Of a stretch of DNA of 64,000 bases, positions 57,207-64,000 are shown piece after piece (positions within the stretch are counted from its first letter, which is position 1; each line of letters starts with the position of its first letter). Origin of the DNA: Achromobacter ruhlandii (GTDB lineage Bacteria; Pseudomonadota; Gammaproteobacteria; Burkholderiales; Burkholderiaceae_B); NCBI RefSeq assembly GCF_902859695.1, contig NZ_CADIJL010000003.1, forward strand, positions 372,001-436,000. The letters run 5' to 3'. The notes beneath the pieces are model-generated. The model did not search any database, had not been told where the DNA came from, and was given only the letters and a program-made list of their open reading frames with translations. The translations under genes and the position numbers were made by a program.

Positions 57207-58190
57207 ATGTCCAGAAGAGGTTTCATCCGCTGCGCGCTGGGAACCTTGGCCGCCGCCGCATTCGCCACGAGCGCCATGCCCGCGCTGGCTGGCGAATTTC
57301 CCGATCACCCGATCCGCTGGCTGGTGCCGTTCAGCGCGGGCGGCGGCAGCGACCTGGCCACCCGCATCGTTGCCAGGCACGTCAGCCAGACGTTGGGCCA
57401 GCCGGTGGTGGTGGAGAACCGTCCGGGCGCCGCCACCATCGTCGCCGCCCAGGAAACCGCGCGCGCCGCGCCCGATGGCTACACACTGATGACCGCCGGC
57501 ATGAGCACGCTGGCGCTCAATCCGTGGCTCTACAAGCAATTGCCGTACGACCCATGGAAGGACCTGAAGCCGGTCTCGACGCTGGTGGCGCTGCCCATCG
57601 TGCTGGTGGCCTCGCCGGCTTCCGAGCTGAAGAACATGCCCGAAGTGATGGCGTACCTGTCCGACGACAAGAAGGCCAGCTACGCCTCGCTGGGCGTGGG
57701 CAGCCCGCACCATCTGGCGATGGAGTTGTTCCTGTCGATGTTCGGCGCCAAGGCCACGGCGATTCCCTACAAGGGCACGCCGCCGGCGTTGCAGGACGTG
57801 GCGGCGGGCGTGGTGCCGCTGATGATGGCCGACATGGCGGCCGCGCGGCCGTTGATCCAGGCGGGCAAGCTGCGCGCCATCGCGGTGCCGGCAAACGAGC
57901 GCTCGGAACAACTGCCCGACGTGCCCACCTTCGGCGAGGCCGGCGGCCCGCCGCTGGAAGCGACCGCCTGGCAGGGCGTCGTGGCGCCGGCGCGCACGCC
58001 CAAGGCGGTGGTCGACAAGCTCAGCGGCGCGATCCAGGCGGCGTTGAAGTCGCCCGAGGTGATCACGCAGCTCAAGCTGCAGGGCATGGAGCCGATGGGC
58101 AGCTCGTCGAACGATTTCTTCGACTACGCGCATCGCGAATACGAGAACTGGGGCGCGGTGATCCGCCAGAAGAATATCTCGGTGGATTGA
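57207..58190 (+). CDS. Bug-family substrate-binding protein
   Basis: A 327-residue periplasmic binding protein. The signal peptide has RRGFIRCALG followed by a hydrophobic run, a possible twin-arginine type. The Bug signature is FPDHPIRWLVPFSAGGGSDLATR, VVVENRPGAATIVAAQ and DGYTLMTAG. No TctA/TctB is adjacent. It may serve the isomerase gene just upstream by delivering an acid sugar. The gap before it has an AT-rich island (57160-57188) likely to be its promoter. A longer frame from 57135 is rejected for lacking conservation. Confidence 0.9.
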   Translation: MSRRGFIRCALGTLAAAAFATSAMPALAGEFPDHPIRWLVPFSAGGGSDLATRIVARHVSQTLGQPVVVENRPGAATIVAAQETARAAPDGYTLMTAGMSTLALNPWLYKQLPYDPWKDLKPVSTLVALPIVLVASPASELKNMPEVMAYLSDDKKASYASLGVGSPHHLAMELFLSMFGAKATAIPYKGTPPALQDVAAGVVPLMMADMAAARPLIQAGKLRAIAVPANERSEQLPDVPTFGEAGGPPLEATAWQGVVAPARTPKAVVDKLSGAIQAALKSPEVITQLKLQGMEPMGSSSNDFFDYAHREYENWGAVIRQKNISVD

Positions 58191-58318
58191 GCGGCGGGCG
58201 ATGGCCGCGCCGTTCGTGTGCCGTGGGCAAGGCCCCTTCGGCAGGCGCTGCCTGGCCGCCCGGGTCTTGCCGGCAGCCGTCCGCGGCGGCGCGATGAGGC
58301 TGACTGCGCAGCAACCGC

Positions 58319-59215
58319 CTAGTTCGTCGCCGCGCGCTTTTGCCGCCGCGCGGTGGCGGCGCAGCCGGCCGAGGCGATGATGATGCCGCAGATCGCCAGC
58401 CACTGCGTGCCGGACAGGTGTTCGTTCAGCACGATGACGCCGGCCAGCGCGCCCATGGCGGGCTCCATGCTCAGCAGCACGCCAAAGGTCTTCTGCGGCA
58501 GGCGTCGCAATGCCACCATCTCCAGCGAATAGGGCAGGGCGCTCGACAGGATGCCGACCGCCACCCCGGCCAGGATCAGTTTGGGATCCAGCAGCGCCAT
58601 GCCGGCGTGGGCCGCGCCCACCGGCAGCGCCACCATGGTGGCCGCCAGCAGGCCCAGCGAGGTCGCCTGGCCGCCGTGCACGTTGCCAGCCATCTTGCCG
58701 AAGATGATGTACAGCGCCCAGCACACCGCCGCGCCCAGCGCATAAGCGATCCCGACGGGATCGAGGTCGTGCATCGACTGGCCGGTCGGGACCAGCAGCA
58801 CCAGCCCGGCCAGCGCGCAGGCGATCCAGACGAAGTCGATGGCGCGCCGCGACAGCACCACCGCCAGGGTCAGCGGCCCGGTGAATTCGATGGCGATCGC
58901 CACGCCCAGCGGCAGGGTGCGCAGCGCCATGTAGAACAGCAGGTTCATGCAGGCCAGCGTCACGCCGTACAGCGCGATCTTGGCGGCGTTGCGCGCGGTC
59001 AGCGGGAAGCGCCATGGGCGCCAGAACGCGATGAGGATGATGGCGCCGATGACGATGCGATAGGCCGTCGTGCCTTGCGCGCCCACCTCGGGAAACAACG
59101 ACTTGGCGAACGACGTGCCGACGCACAGCGAGGCCATGGCGCCGATCAGCGACAGGGTCGGCATCAGGGTGGAGGCGGAGGCATCGCGTCCGGAGGGAAG
59201 GGTGGCGGCGGTCAT
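58319..59215 (-). CDS. EamA-family exporter, RhtA-like
   Basis: A 298-residue membrane protein with ten helices in two EamA repeats. Sequence character (VGTSFAKSLFPEVGAQGTTAYRI, GVAIAIEFTGPL, SMEPAMGALAGVIVLNE) is like the threonine/homoserine exporter RhtA. It exports amino acids or analogues. It follows the LysE gene at 59.2 kb in the same direction with a 22-base gap, so both are likely on one leftward transcript. Confidence 0.87.
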   Translation of the reverse strand: MTAATLPSGRDASASTLMPTLSLIGAMASLCVGTSFAKSLFPEVGAQGTTAYRIVIGAIILIAFWRPWRFPLTARNAAKIALYGVTLACMNLLFYMALRTLPLGVAIAIEFTGPLTLAVVLSRRAIDFVWIACALAGLVLLVPTGQSMHDLDPVGIAYALGAAVCWALYIIFGKMAGNVHGGQATSLGLLAATMVALPVGAAHAGMALLDPKLILAGVAVGILSSALPYSLEMVALRRLPQKTFGVLLSMEPAMGALAGVIVLNEHLSGTQWLAICGIIIASAGCAATARRQKRAATN

Positions 59216-59237
59216 GGTGCTGCGTCTGCGGAAAGAA

Positions 59238-59882
59238 TCAGGGGTTCAAGGTCAGGGCGGTGGAGTAGAGCACGTACAGGGCCAGTGCCAGCATGATCGC
59301 GCCCAGCAGTCCCTGCTGCATGCGCAGGAACCACGGGTTGCGGCCGACCCAGCCGCGGATGCGCGACGCGCCGTAGGCAAAGCAGCTGCCATACGGCAGG
59401 CTCAACGCCTTCATGGTCACGCCCAGCACCAGCATCTGGATCCACACCGGGCCGTTGTCCGGCGTGGTGAACTGCGGCAGGAAGGCGATCATGAACAGCA
59501 GCACCTTCGGGTTCAGCAGATTGGTCATGAAGCCCTGCCAGAACGCGTCGCGCGCCTCGCCGGGCCGCGCGGCCAGGGACACGTCGGCGTCGCGGGCGCA
59601 GCGCAGCATGGCCTTGATGCCCAGGTAGCCCAGGTACAGGCCGCCCGCCGCCTTGATCGCCAGGAACAGCGTCGGAAACGCCTGCAGCACCGAGGCCAGT
59701 CCCAGCACCACGGCCGGCACCTGGATGAAACCCGCCGCCACATTGCCCAGCACGCTGTGGAAGGCTGGCCGGAATCCCTGGGTCATGCCTCGCGACAGCG
59801 TCAGCGCCATGTCGGGGCCGGGAGTGAGTTTCAACGCCGCGTCGGCGGCCAGGAAGAGCAGGAAAAGCTGGAGTGACGGCAT
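59238..59882 (-). CDS. LysE/RhtB-family translocator
   Basis: A 214-residue exporter with about six helices. The LysE signature LTPGPDMALTLSRGM is at residues 19-33 and NLLNPKVLLFMIAFLPQF is near the middle. It is divergent from the Lrp-type regulator, with 195 bases between the starts, and is probably controlled by it. It is followed by an RhtA-like exporter in the same direction. Confidence 0.88.
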   Translation of the reverse strand: MPSLQLFLLFLAADAALKLTPGPDMALTLSRGMTQGFRPAFHSVLGNVAAGFIQVPAVVLGLASVLQAFPTLFLAIKAAGGLYLGYLGIKAMLRCARDADVSLAARPGEARDAFWQGFMTNLLNPKVLLFMIAFLPQFTTPDNGPVWIQMLVLGVTMKALSLPYGSCFAYGASRIRGWVGRNPWFLRMQQGLLGAIMLALALYVLYSTALTLNP

Positions 59883-60077
59883 GGGAATCGGGCTGCGCCT
59901 GGTCGCGAGGGCGGCCAGAGGGTTCCCAGTGTAAGCAAGGCGGGTGATTAATTCCTGCAGCCGGCGGTGCGCAAATGAAGTTTCCCGTCGAATTTGGGGG
60001 CGGGTCGTGCGGCGCGCCCGTTTAGAATCAGCCTACAGGCCCGCGCGGCCTGGACCGCCGCGGCGCCGAGACCCCCC

Positions 60078-60554
60078 ATGGAACTAGACGATTTCGACCT
60101 TCAGATCCTGCAAAGCCTGCAGGAAGACAACCAGCGCACCAGCCAGGAGGTGGCCGAGCGCGTGAACCTGTCGCCGGTATCGTGCCTGCGGCGCATGAAG
60201 CGGCTGCGCGAGTCCGGGGCGGTGCTGGGCGATGTGTCGGTGGTGGACCCGGCGGCGGTGGGGCGCGACATCATGATGGTGGTGTTGGTGTCGCTCGAGA
60301 GCGAGCGCGCCGATAAGCTGGACACCTTCAAGCGCGCGATGCGCAACGCGCCGGAGATCATGCAGTGCCTGGCGGTCACGGGCGAAGTGGATTTCGTCGT
60401 CACCATGACCGTGCGCGACATGGCGGAGTACGACGCCTTCGCGCAGCGCCACTTCTGGGGCGACCCCAATGTGAAGCGCTTTTCGACGCTGGTGGTGATG
60501 AACCGCGTCAAGTACGGTCTGGCGGTGCCGACCACGCAGCCGGACGAGGCATAG
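60078..60554 (+). CDS. Lrp/AsnC-family regulator
   Basis: A 158-residue regulator. The N-terminal helix-turn-helix begins MELDDFDLQILQSLQEDNQR and includes LSPVSCLRRMKRL. The RAM ligand domain follows (MQCLAVTGEVDFVVTMTVRD). It senses amino acids and typically controls a nearby transporter. LysE-type genes lie on both sides: one divergent, one 78 bases downstream. The ATG at 60078 fits the family; an upstream extension does not. Confidence 0.92.
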   Translation: MELDDFDLQILQSLQEDNQRTSQEVAERVNLSPVSCLRRMKRLRESGAVLGDVSVVDPAAVGRDIMMVVLVSLESERADKLDTFKRAMRNAPEIMQCLAVTGEVDFVVTMTVRDMAEYDAFAQRHFWGDPNVKRFSTLVVMNRVKYGLAVPTTQPDEA

Positions 60555-60632
60555 CGGGCTCGCCGCCGATTGCGCGGCCCGCGCCGGCGGCGCTAGACTG
60601 GCCGCCTCCCTCTCTTTCCGTGTCTCACCGCC

Positions 60633-61241
60633 ATGGCATTGCATAGCTGGCTCATCTACCTGGTTGCCGTGATCGGCCTGTCGATCACTCCCGGCCCCAA
60701 CACCTTGCTGGCGCTGACCCACGGCGCGCTGCACGGGCATCGCAAGGCGCTGTGCACCATCGCTGGCGGCGCGGTCGGCTTCATTGCGCTGATCGCCTTG
60801 TCGATGCTGGGCATCAGTGCATTGCTCAAGGCCTGGGGGCCGGCGCTGACGGTGCTGAAGTGGGCCGGCGGCGCCTATCTGGTCTGGCTCGGCATCCAGC
60901 TGTGGCGCTCGCCCGGCGTGCAACTGCGTCCGGCGCCCGACATGCCGCGGCTGCGCGGCACGCGCATGTTCAGCCAGGGTTTTCTGTCGGCGATCGCCAA
61001 TCCCAAGGCGCTGCTGTTCTACGGCGCGTTCCTGCCGCAATTCATCGATCCGGGGCGCAGCCTGTTGACGCAATTCTTGATCATGGCCGCGACCTTCGTG
61101 GCCATCGAGTTCGTGGTGGAGTACGTGTTGGCGCGCCTGGCGCACCGCGTGCGGCCGTGGCTGGAGCGCGCGGGGCGGCGCTTCAACAAGGTGTGCGGGG
61201 GATTGTTCGCGGCGATGGGGGCGGCGTTGCCGGGGTCTTGA
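60633..61241 (+). CDS. LysE/RhtB-family translocator
   Basis: A 202-residue exporter with six helices and the signature ITPGPNTLLALTHGA (residues 18-32), followed by NPKALLFYGAFLPQF. It is in the same direction as the Lrp-type regulator gene and probably controlled by it. The third LysE-type gene of the window. Confidence 0.88.
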   Translation: MALHSWLIYLVAVIGLSITPGPNTLLALTHGALHGHRKALCTIAGGAVGFIALIALSMLGISALLKAWGPALTVLKWAGGAYLVWLGIQLWRSPGVQLRPAPDMPRLRGTRMFSQGFLSAIANPKALLFYGAFLPQFIDPGRSLLTQFLIMAATFVAIEFVVEYVLARLAHRVRPWLERAGRRFNKVCGGLFAAMGAALPGS

Positions 61242-61351
61242 TCATCGTGCATTGCCGGGCGCCGGCCGGCGCTGCGGTGGCGGGCTCGCACCACAAGCCT
61301 GCGCCGCGGGCCTGCGCCACCAACCGGCACCACCACCGGCACCACCAACCC

Positions 61352-61381
61352 GCGCATTACAGACCTGCGCATTACAGACCT
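61352..61381. repeat. 15-base tandem duplication
   Basis: GCGCATTACAGACCT occurs twice head to tail (61352-61366 and 61367-61381), followed by a partial third copy. Short CACCACCGGC repeats precede it. It is non-coding, between the exporter and tRNA-Phe terminator. Confidence 0.8.
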
Positions 61382-61406
61382 GCATCACAAACCGGCCCCA
61401 CAATGC

Positions 61407-61437
61407 AAAAGCCCGACTCCAAGGAGCCGGGCTTTTT
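61407..61437. terminator. bidirectional terminator
   Basis: AAAAGCCCG-x-CTCC and GGAG-x-CGGGCTTTTT pair with one mismatch. It has an A-run and a T-run and ends both the exporter transcript and the leftward tRNA-Phe transcript. Confidence 0.8.
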
Positions 61438-61442
61438 AATTC

Positions 61443-61518
61443 TGGTGGCCTGGGGCGGAATCGAACCACCGACACGCGGATTTTCAATCCGCTGCTCTAC
61501 CAACTGAGCTACCAGGCC
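61443..61518 (-). tRNA. tRNA-Phe (anticodon GAA)
   Basis: A 76-base cloverleaf with encoded CCA on the reverse strand. The acceptor stem is GGCCTGG/CCAGGCC. The anticodon stem GCGGA/TCCGC has loop TTGAAAA with anticodon GAA. The D arm is GCTCAGTTGGTAGAGC and the T arm is GGTGGTTCGATTCCGCC. Confidence 0.96.
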
Positions 61519-61531
61519 AACGAAGTCCGCA

Positions 61532-61561
61532 ACTATACACAATTTTTTGGACTTGTGCCAG
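61532..61561 (-). promoter_or_regulatory. promoter of tRNA-Phe
   Basis: On the reverse strand CTGGCA (61556-61561) and TATAGT (61532-61537) are 18 bases apart, and transcription would begin seven to eight bases before the tRNA. Confidence 0.6.
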
Positions 61562-61753
61562 TCGCCTCGAAAAAAGTTTGAAGAATTTCCGGGGCGCCTT
61601 CCAACGTGGAAAGGGGTAAGGGGCGCATACTACCGCAAACGGCCATTGCATGGGGGCGATGCAAGGTCACGTGGCGGGGCGACACGGGTCGCGAGGGGTG
61701 CGACGCAGGGTCGCGGTCGGGACGCCAAATGGCGTGGGGATAACCCGCGGGAG

Positions 61754-61759
61754 TATAAT
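61754..61759 (+). promoter_or_regulatory. -10 box candidate for hemA
   Basis: A perfect TATAAT lies 87 bases before the hemA start. The -35 is poor (TGGCGT, 18 bases upstream). The stretch 61562-61750 otherwise shows nothing I recognise. Confidence 0.4.
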
Positions 61760-61845
61760 CATGGCCGGTCCGCTGTTACATGCACGCTGCACCGCATGGG
61801 CTTTGCGGGGACCACAGCTCTAATACTCACGGCCTTGTCCTTTAC

Positions 61846-63120
61846 ATGTCGGTAGCTGTCCTAGCCTTCGGTCTGAATCACACGTCCGCGCCGGTGTCGG
61901 TTCGCGAACGCGTGTCCATGCCCGTCGATCTGGTCAAGCCGGCGCTGGAAGGCCTGCGCTCCGCGTTCGGCGGGTCGGTGCGCGAAGCCGCCATCCTGTC
62001 GACCTGCAACCGCACCGAAATCTATTGCGCTGCCGACGGCCACGTGGCCGACCAGTTGCCCGCGTGGCTGGCCGAGCACAACCGGCTGGACGCCGGCACG
62101 CTGCGCCCGCATCTGTACCGTCACCAGCAGGACGACGCCGTGCGCCACGCCTTCCGCGTGGCCAGCGGGCTCGATTCCATGGTGCTGGGCGAAACCCAGA
62201 TCGTCGGCCAGATGAAGGACGCCGTGCGCGCGGCTGGCGAAGCCGGTTCGCTCGGCACGCTGCTGCACCAGATGTTCCAGCGCACCTTCTCGGTGGCCAA
62301 GGAAGTCCGCTCGCAGACCGCCATCGGCGCGCAGTCGGTGTCCATGGCCGCCGCCGCGGTGCGCCTGGCCGAACGCGTGTTCGGCAACCTGGACCAGGCC
62401 CGCACGCTGTTCATCGGCGCGGGCGAAATGATCGAGCTGTGCGCCACCCACTTCGCCGCGCAGCGTCCGCGCAGCATGGTGGTGGCCAATCGCACGGCCG
62501 AGCGCGCCGAGCTGCTGGCCAACCGCTTCTCGGCCAGCACCATGAAGCTGTCGGACCTGACCGACCGCCTGTCCGAATTCGACGTGGTCGTCTCCTGTAC
62601 GGCCAGCTCCCTGCCCATCCTCGGTTTGGGGATGGTGGAACGGGCCACGCGCCTGCGCCGCCACCGCCCCATGGTGATGATCGACCTGGCCGTGCCGCGC
62701 GACATCGAACCCGAGGTCGGCCGCCTGGACGACGTCTACCTGTATTCCGTCGACGACCTGGGCCGCCTGGTCCAGACCGGCACCGACGCCCGCCGCGCCG
62801 CCGTGGTGCAGGCCGAGGCCATCATCGAAACCCGCGTCCAGGGCTTCATGCACTGGATGCAATCGCGCGAAGTGGTGCCCGTCATCCGCGACCTGCACCA
62901 GGCCGCCGAAGATGTCAGCGCCGCCGAACTCGAACGCGCCCGCCGCCTGCTGGCGCGCGGCGAATCGCCGGAAGCCGTGCTCGAGCAGCTGGCCCACGGC
63001 CTGACCCAGAAATACCTGCATGGTCCGCTGGCGGCGTTGAACCGCAGCGAAGGCGAGGACCGCAAGCAGCTGCTTGCCTGGATGCCGCGCCTGTTCCCCG
63101 GCCGCGACTCGCGCCGTTAG
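61846..63120 (+). CDS. hemA: glutamyl-tRNA reductase HemA
   Basis: A 424-residue enzyme that reduces glutamyl-tRNA to glutamate-1-semialdehyde, the first step of tetrapyrrole synthesis. The catalytic cysteine is in [34 protein letters not shown] and the NADPH motif [13 protein letters not shown] are diagnostic. The C-terminal dimerisation helices are present. The ATG at 61846 begins [17 protein letters not shown]; an earlier in-frame ATG adds 22 unconserved residues. No strong ribosome site is seen. prfA follows, the usual order. Confidence 0.96.
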   Translation: MSVAVLAFGLNHTSAPVSVRERVSMPVDLVKPALEGLRSAFGGSVREAAILSTCNRTEIYCAADGHVADQLPAWLAEHNRLDAGTLRPHLYRHQQDDAVRHAFRVASGLDSMVLGETQIVGQMKDAVRAAGEAGSLGTLLHQMFQRTFSVAKEVRSQTAIGAQSVSMAAAAVRLAERVFGNLDQARTLFIGAGEMIELCATHFAAQRPRSMVVANRTAERAELLANRFSASTMKLSDLTDRLSEFDVVVSCTASSLPILGLGMVERATRLRRHRPMVMIDLAVPRDIEPEVGRLDDVYLYSVDDLGRLVQTGTDARRAAVVQAEAIIETRVQGFMHWMQSREVVPVIRDLHQAAEDVSAAELERARRLLARGESPEAVLEQLAHGLTQKYLHGPLAALNRSEGEDRKQLLAWMPRLFPGRDSRR

Positions 63121-63202
63121 CGGCGCTGCCTCCGCCCCGCCTTGCGGCGGGCGCTCGTTGCGGGCGCCCGCCATTTCCGTTTTCCCTTGCTGAATTCCCA
63201 TC

Positions 63203-64000
63203 ATGAAATCTTCCATGCGCAGCCGGCTGGAGCATCTGTGTCACCGCCTGATCGAGGTGGACGCGCTGCTGGCCGAACCGGAAACCGCGGCCGACATGGA
63301 CCGCTTCCGCAAGCTTTCGCGCGAGCGCGCCGAGCTGGAGCCGGTGGTCGAGGCCTTCACCGCTTTCGTGCGCGGCGAGGAAGACCTGGCGACCGCGCAG
63401 GAGATGCTGTCCGATCCCGAGCTGAAGGCGATGGCCGAGGACGAGATCAAGAGCGGCCGCGTCAAGCTCGAATCGCTGGAAGCGGCGCTGCAATTGCTGC
63501 TACTGCCGCGCGACCCCAATGACGGCCGCAGCGTGTTCCTGGAAATCCGCGCCGGCACCGGCGGCGATGAAAGCGCGCTGTTCTCGGGCGACCTGCTGCG
63601 CATGTACACGCGCTACGCCGAGCAGCGCGGCTGGCGCGTCGAGCTGATGTCGGAAAGCCCGTCGGAGCTGGGCGGCTACAAGGAAGTGATCGCGCGCATC
63701 GAAGGCGACGGCGCCTATGGCCGCCTGAAATTCGAATCGGGCGCGCACCGCGTGCAGCGCGTGCCCGCCACCGAGGCGCAGGGCCGCATCCACACCTCGG
63801 CCTGCACGGTGGCCATCATGGCCGAAGCCGACGAGATGTCGGAGATCGTCATCAACCCGAGCGACCTGCGCATCGACACCTTCCGCGCCAGCGGCGCGGG
63901 CGGCCAGCACATCAACAAGACCGATTCGGCCGTGCGCATCACGCACTTGCCCACCGGACTGGTGGTGGAATGCCAGGACGACCGCTCGCAGCACCGCAAC
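63203..64000 (+). CDS. prfA: peptide chain release factor 1, C-terminus beyond window
   Basis: The frame is open for 266 codons to the window end, so about 95 residues are missing. RF1 reads UAA and UAG. The codon-reading tripeptide PAT is in [16 protein letters not shown], and the peptidyl-hydrolysis motif GGQ is at residues 233-235 ([19 protein letters not shown]), the same position as in E. coli RF1. [10 protein letters not shown] lies earlier. It starts 82 bases after hemA; a prmC gene is expected downstream. Confidence 0.96.
   Translation, partial: MKSSMRSRLEHLCHRLIEVDALLAEPETAADMDRFRKLSRERAELEPVVEAFTAFVRGEEDLATAQEMLSDPELKAMAEDEIKSGRVKLESLEAALQLLLLPRDPNDGRSVFLEIRAGTGGDESALFSGDLLRMYTRYAEQRGWRVELMSESPSELGGYKEVIARIEGDGAYGRLKFESGAHRVQRVPATEAQGRIHTSACTVAIMAEADEMSEIVINPSDLRIDTFRASGAGGQHINKTDSAVRITHLPTGLVVECQDDRSQHRN

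Overview
The window is chromosomal DNA of a high-GC betaproteobacterium. The closest fit is the family Alcaligenaceae (Bordetella/Achromobacter). The evidence is gene order and gene content: rsmB-DUF4390-ntrY-ntrX-trkA-trkH, grxC-secB-gpsA, gpmA-envC-ctpA-moeB, rplU-rpmA-obgE-proB and hemA-prfA, plus two Bug-type solute-binding proteins, which are numerous in that group. I see no insertion sequence, prophage, plasmid gene, CRISPR array or rRNA. The genus is inferred; no search was run.

Layout. 1-4.8 kb: an NTF2-like fragment cut by the window edge, a LOG-family protein, a ferritin-like protein, a divergent HxlR regulator/Gdx-SugE exporter pair, rimO and a LysE exporter. 4.9-12.8 kb: rsmB, a DUF4390 protein, the NtrY/NtrX-like two-component pair (NtrX lacks the sigma-54 AAA+ domain) and the TrkA/TrkH potassium uptake genes, in one co-directional block. 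13-20 kb: a YbdK-type ligase, a BioC-like methyltransferase, comF, trmL, then leftward rhodanese-grxC-secB-gpsA-Bug. 20.4-28.5 kb: gpmA-envC-ctpA-moeB, a diguanylate cyclase, and a FadR-type regulator coupled to a D-2-hydroxyacid dehydrogenase. 28.7-38 kb: thiC with a TPP riboswitch, a lipoprotein with a SecDF P1-head-like fold, a divergent XRE/pseudo-receiver regulator pair, proB, obgE, rpmA-rplU, ispB and tRNA-Pro(CGG).

38-44.9 kb is accessory in character: a chimeric DUF3182/hydrolase reading frame, a three-gene operon (permease, cytosolic beta-lactamase-fold hydrolase, nitrilase-family amidase) with what looks like a decayed LysR gene and an intact LysR-type operator beside it, a MerR/alpha-beta hydrolase pair, and two small exported proteins. 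45-50.4 kb is a complete acid-sugar (D-erythronate/L-threonate) pathway, otnC-otnI-denD-ltnD-otnK, ending in dihydroxyacetone phosphate, with a FadR-type regulator next to it. 50.5-58 kb: a LysR regulator divergent from an MHS transporter and a DUF2817 metallopeptidase, a ZnuD-like zinc TonB receptor behind a Zur-like inverted repeat, an OtnI paralogue and a Bug protein. 58-61.2 kb: three amino-acid/metabolite exporters around an Lrp-type regulator. 61.4-64 kb: tRNA-Phe, hemA and the start of prfA, which runs off the window.

Best leads for something undescribed: the permease/beta-lactamase-fold/amidase operon that appears to have lost its regulator; free-standing SecDF P1-head-like exported proteins at two loci; and the pseudo-receiver/XRE divergent pair. 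The DUF3182 chimera looks like a deletion scar rather than a new system.
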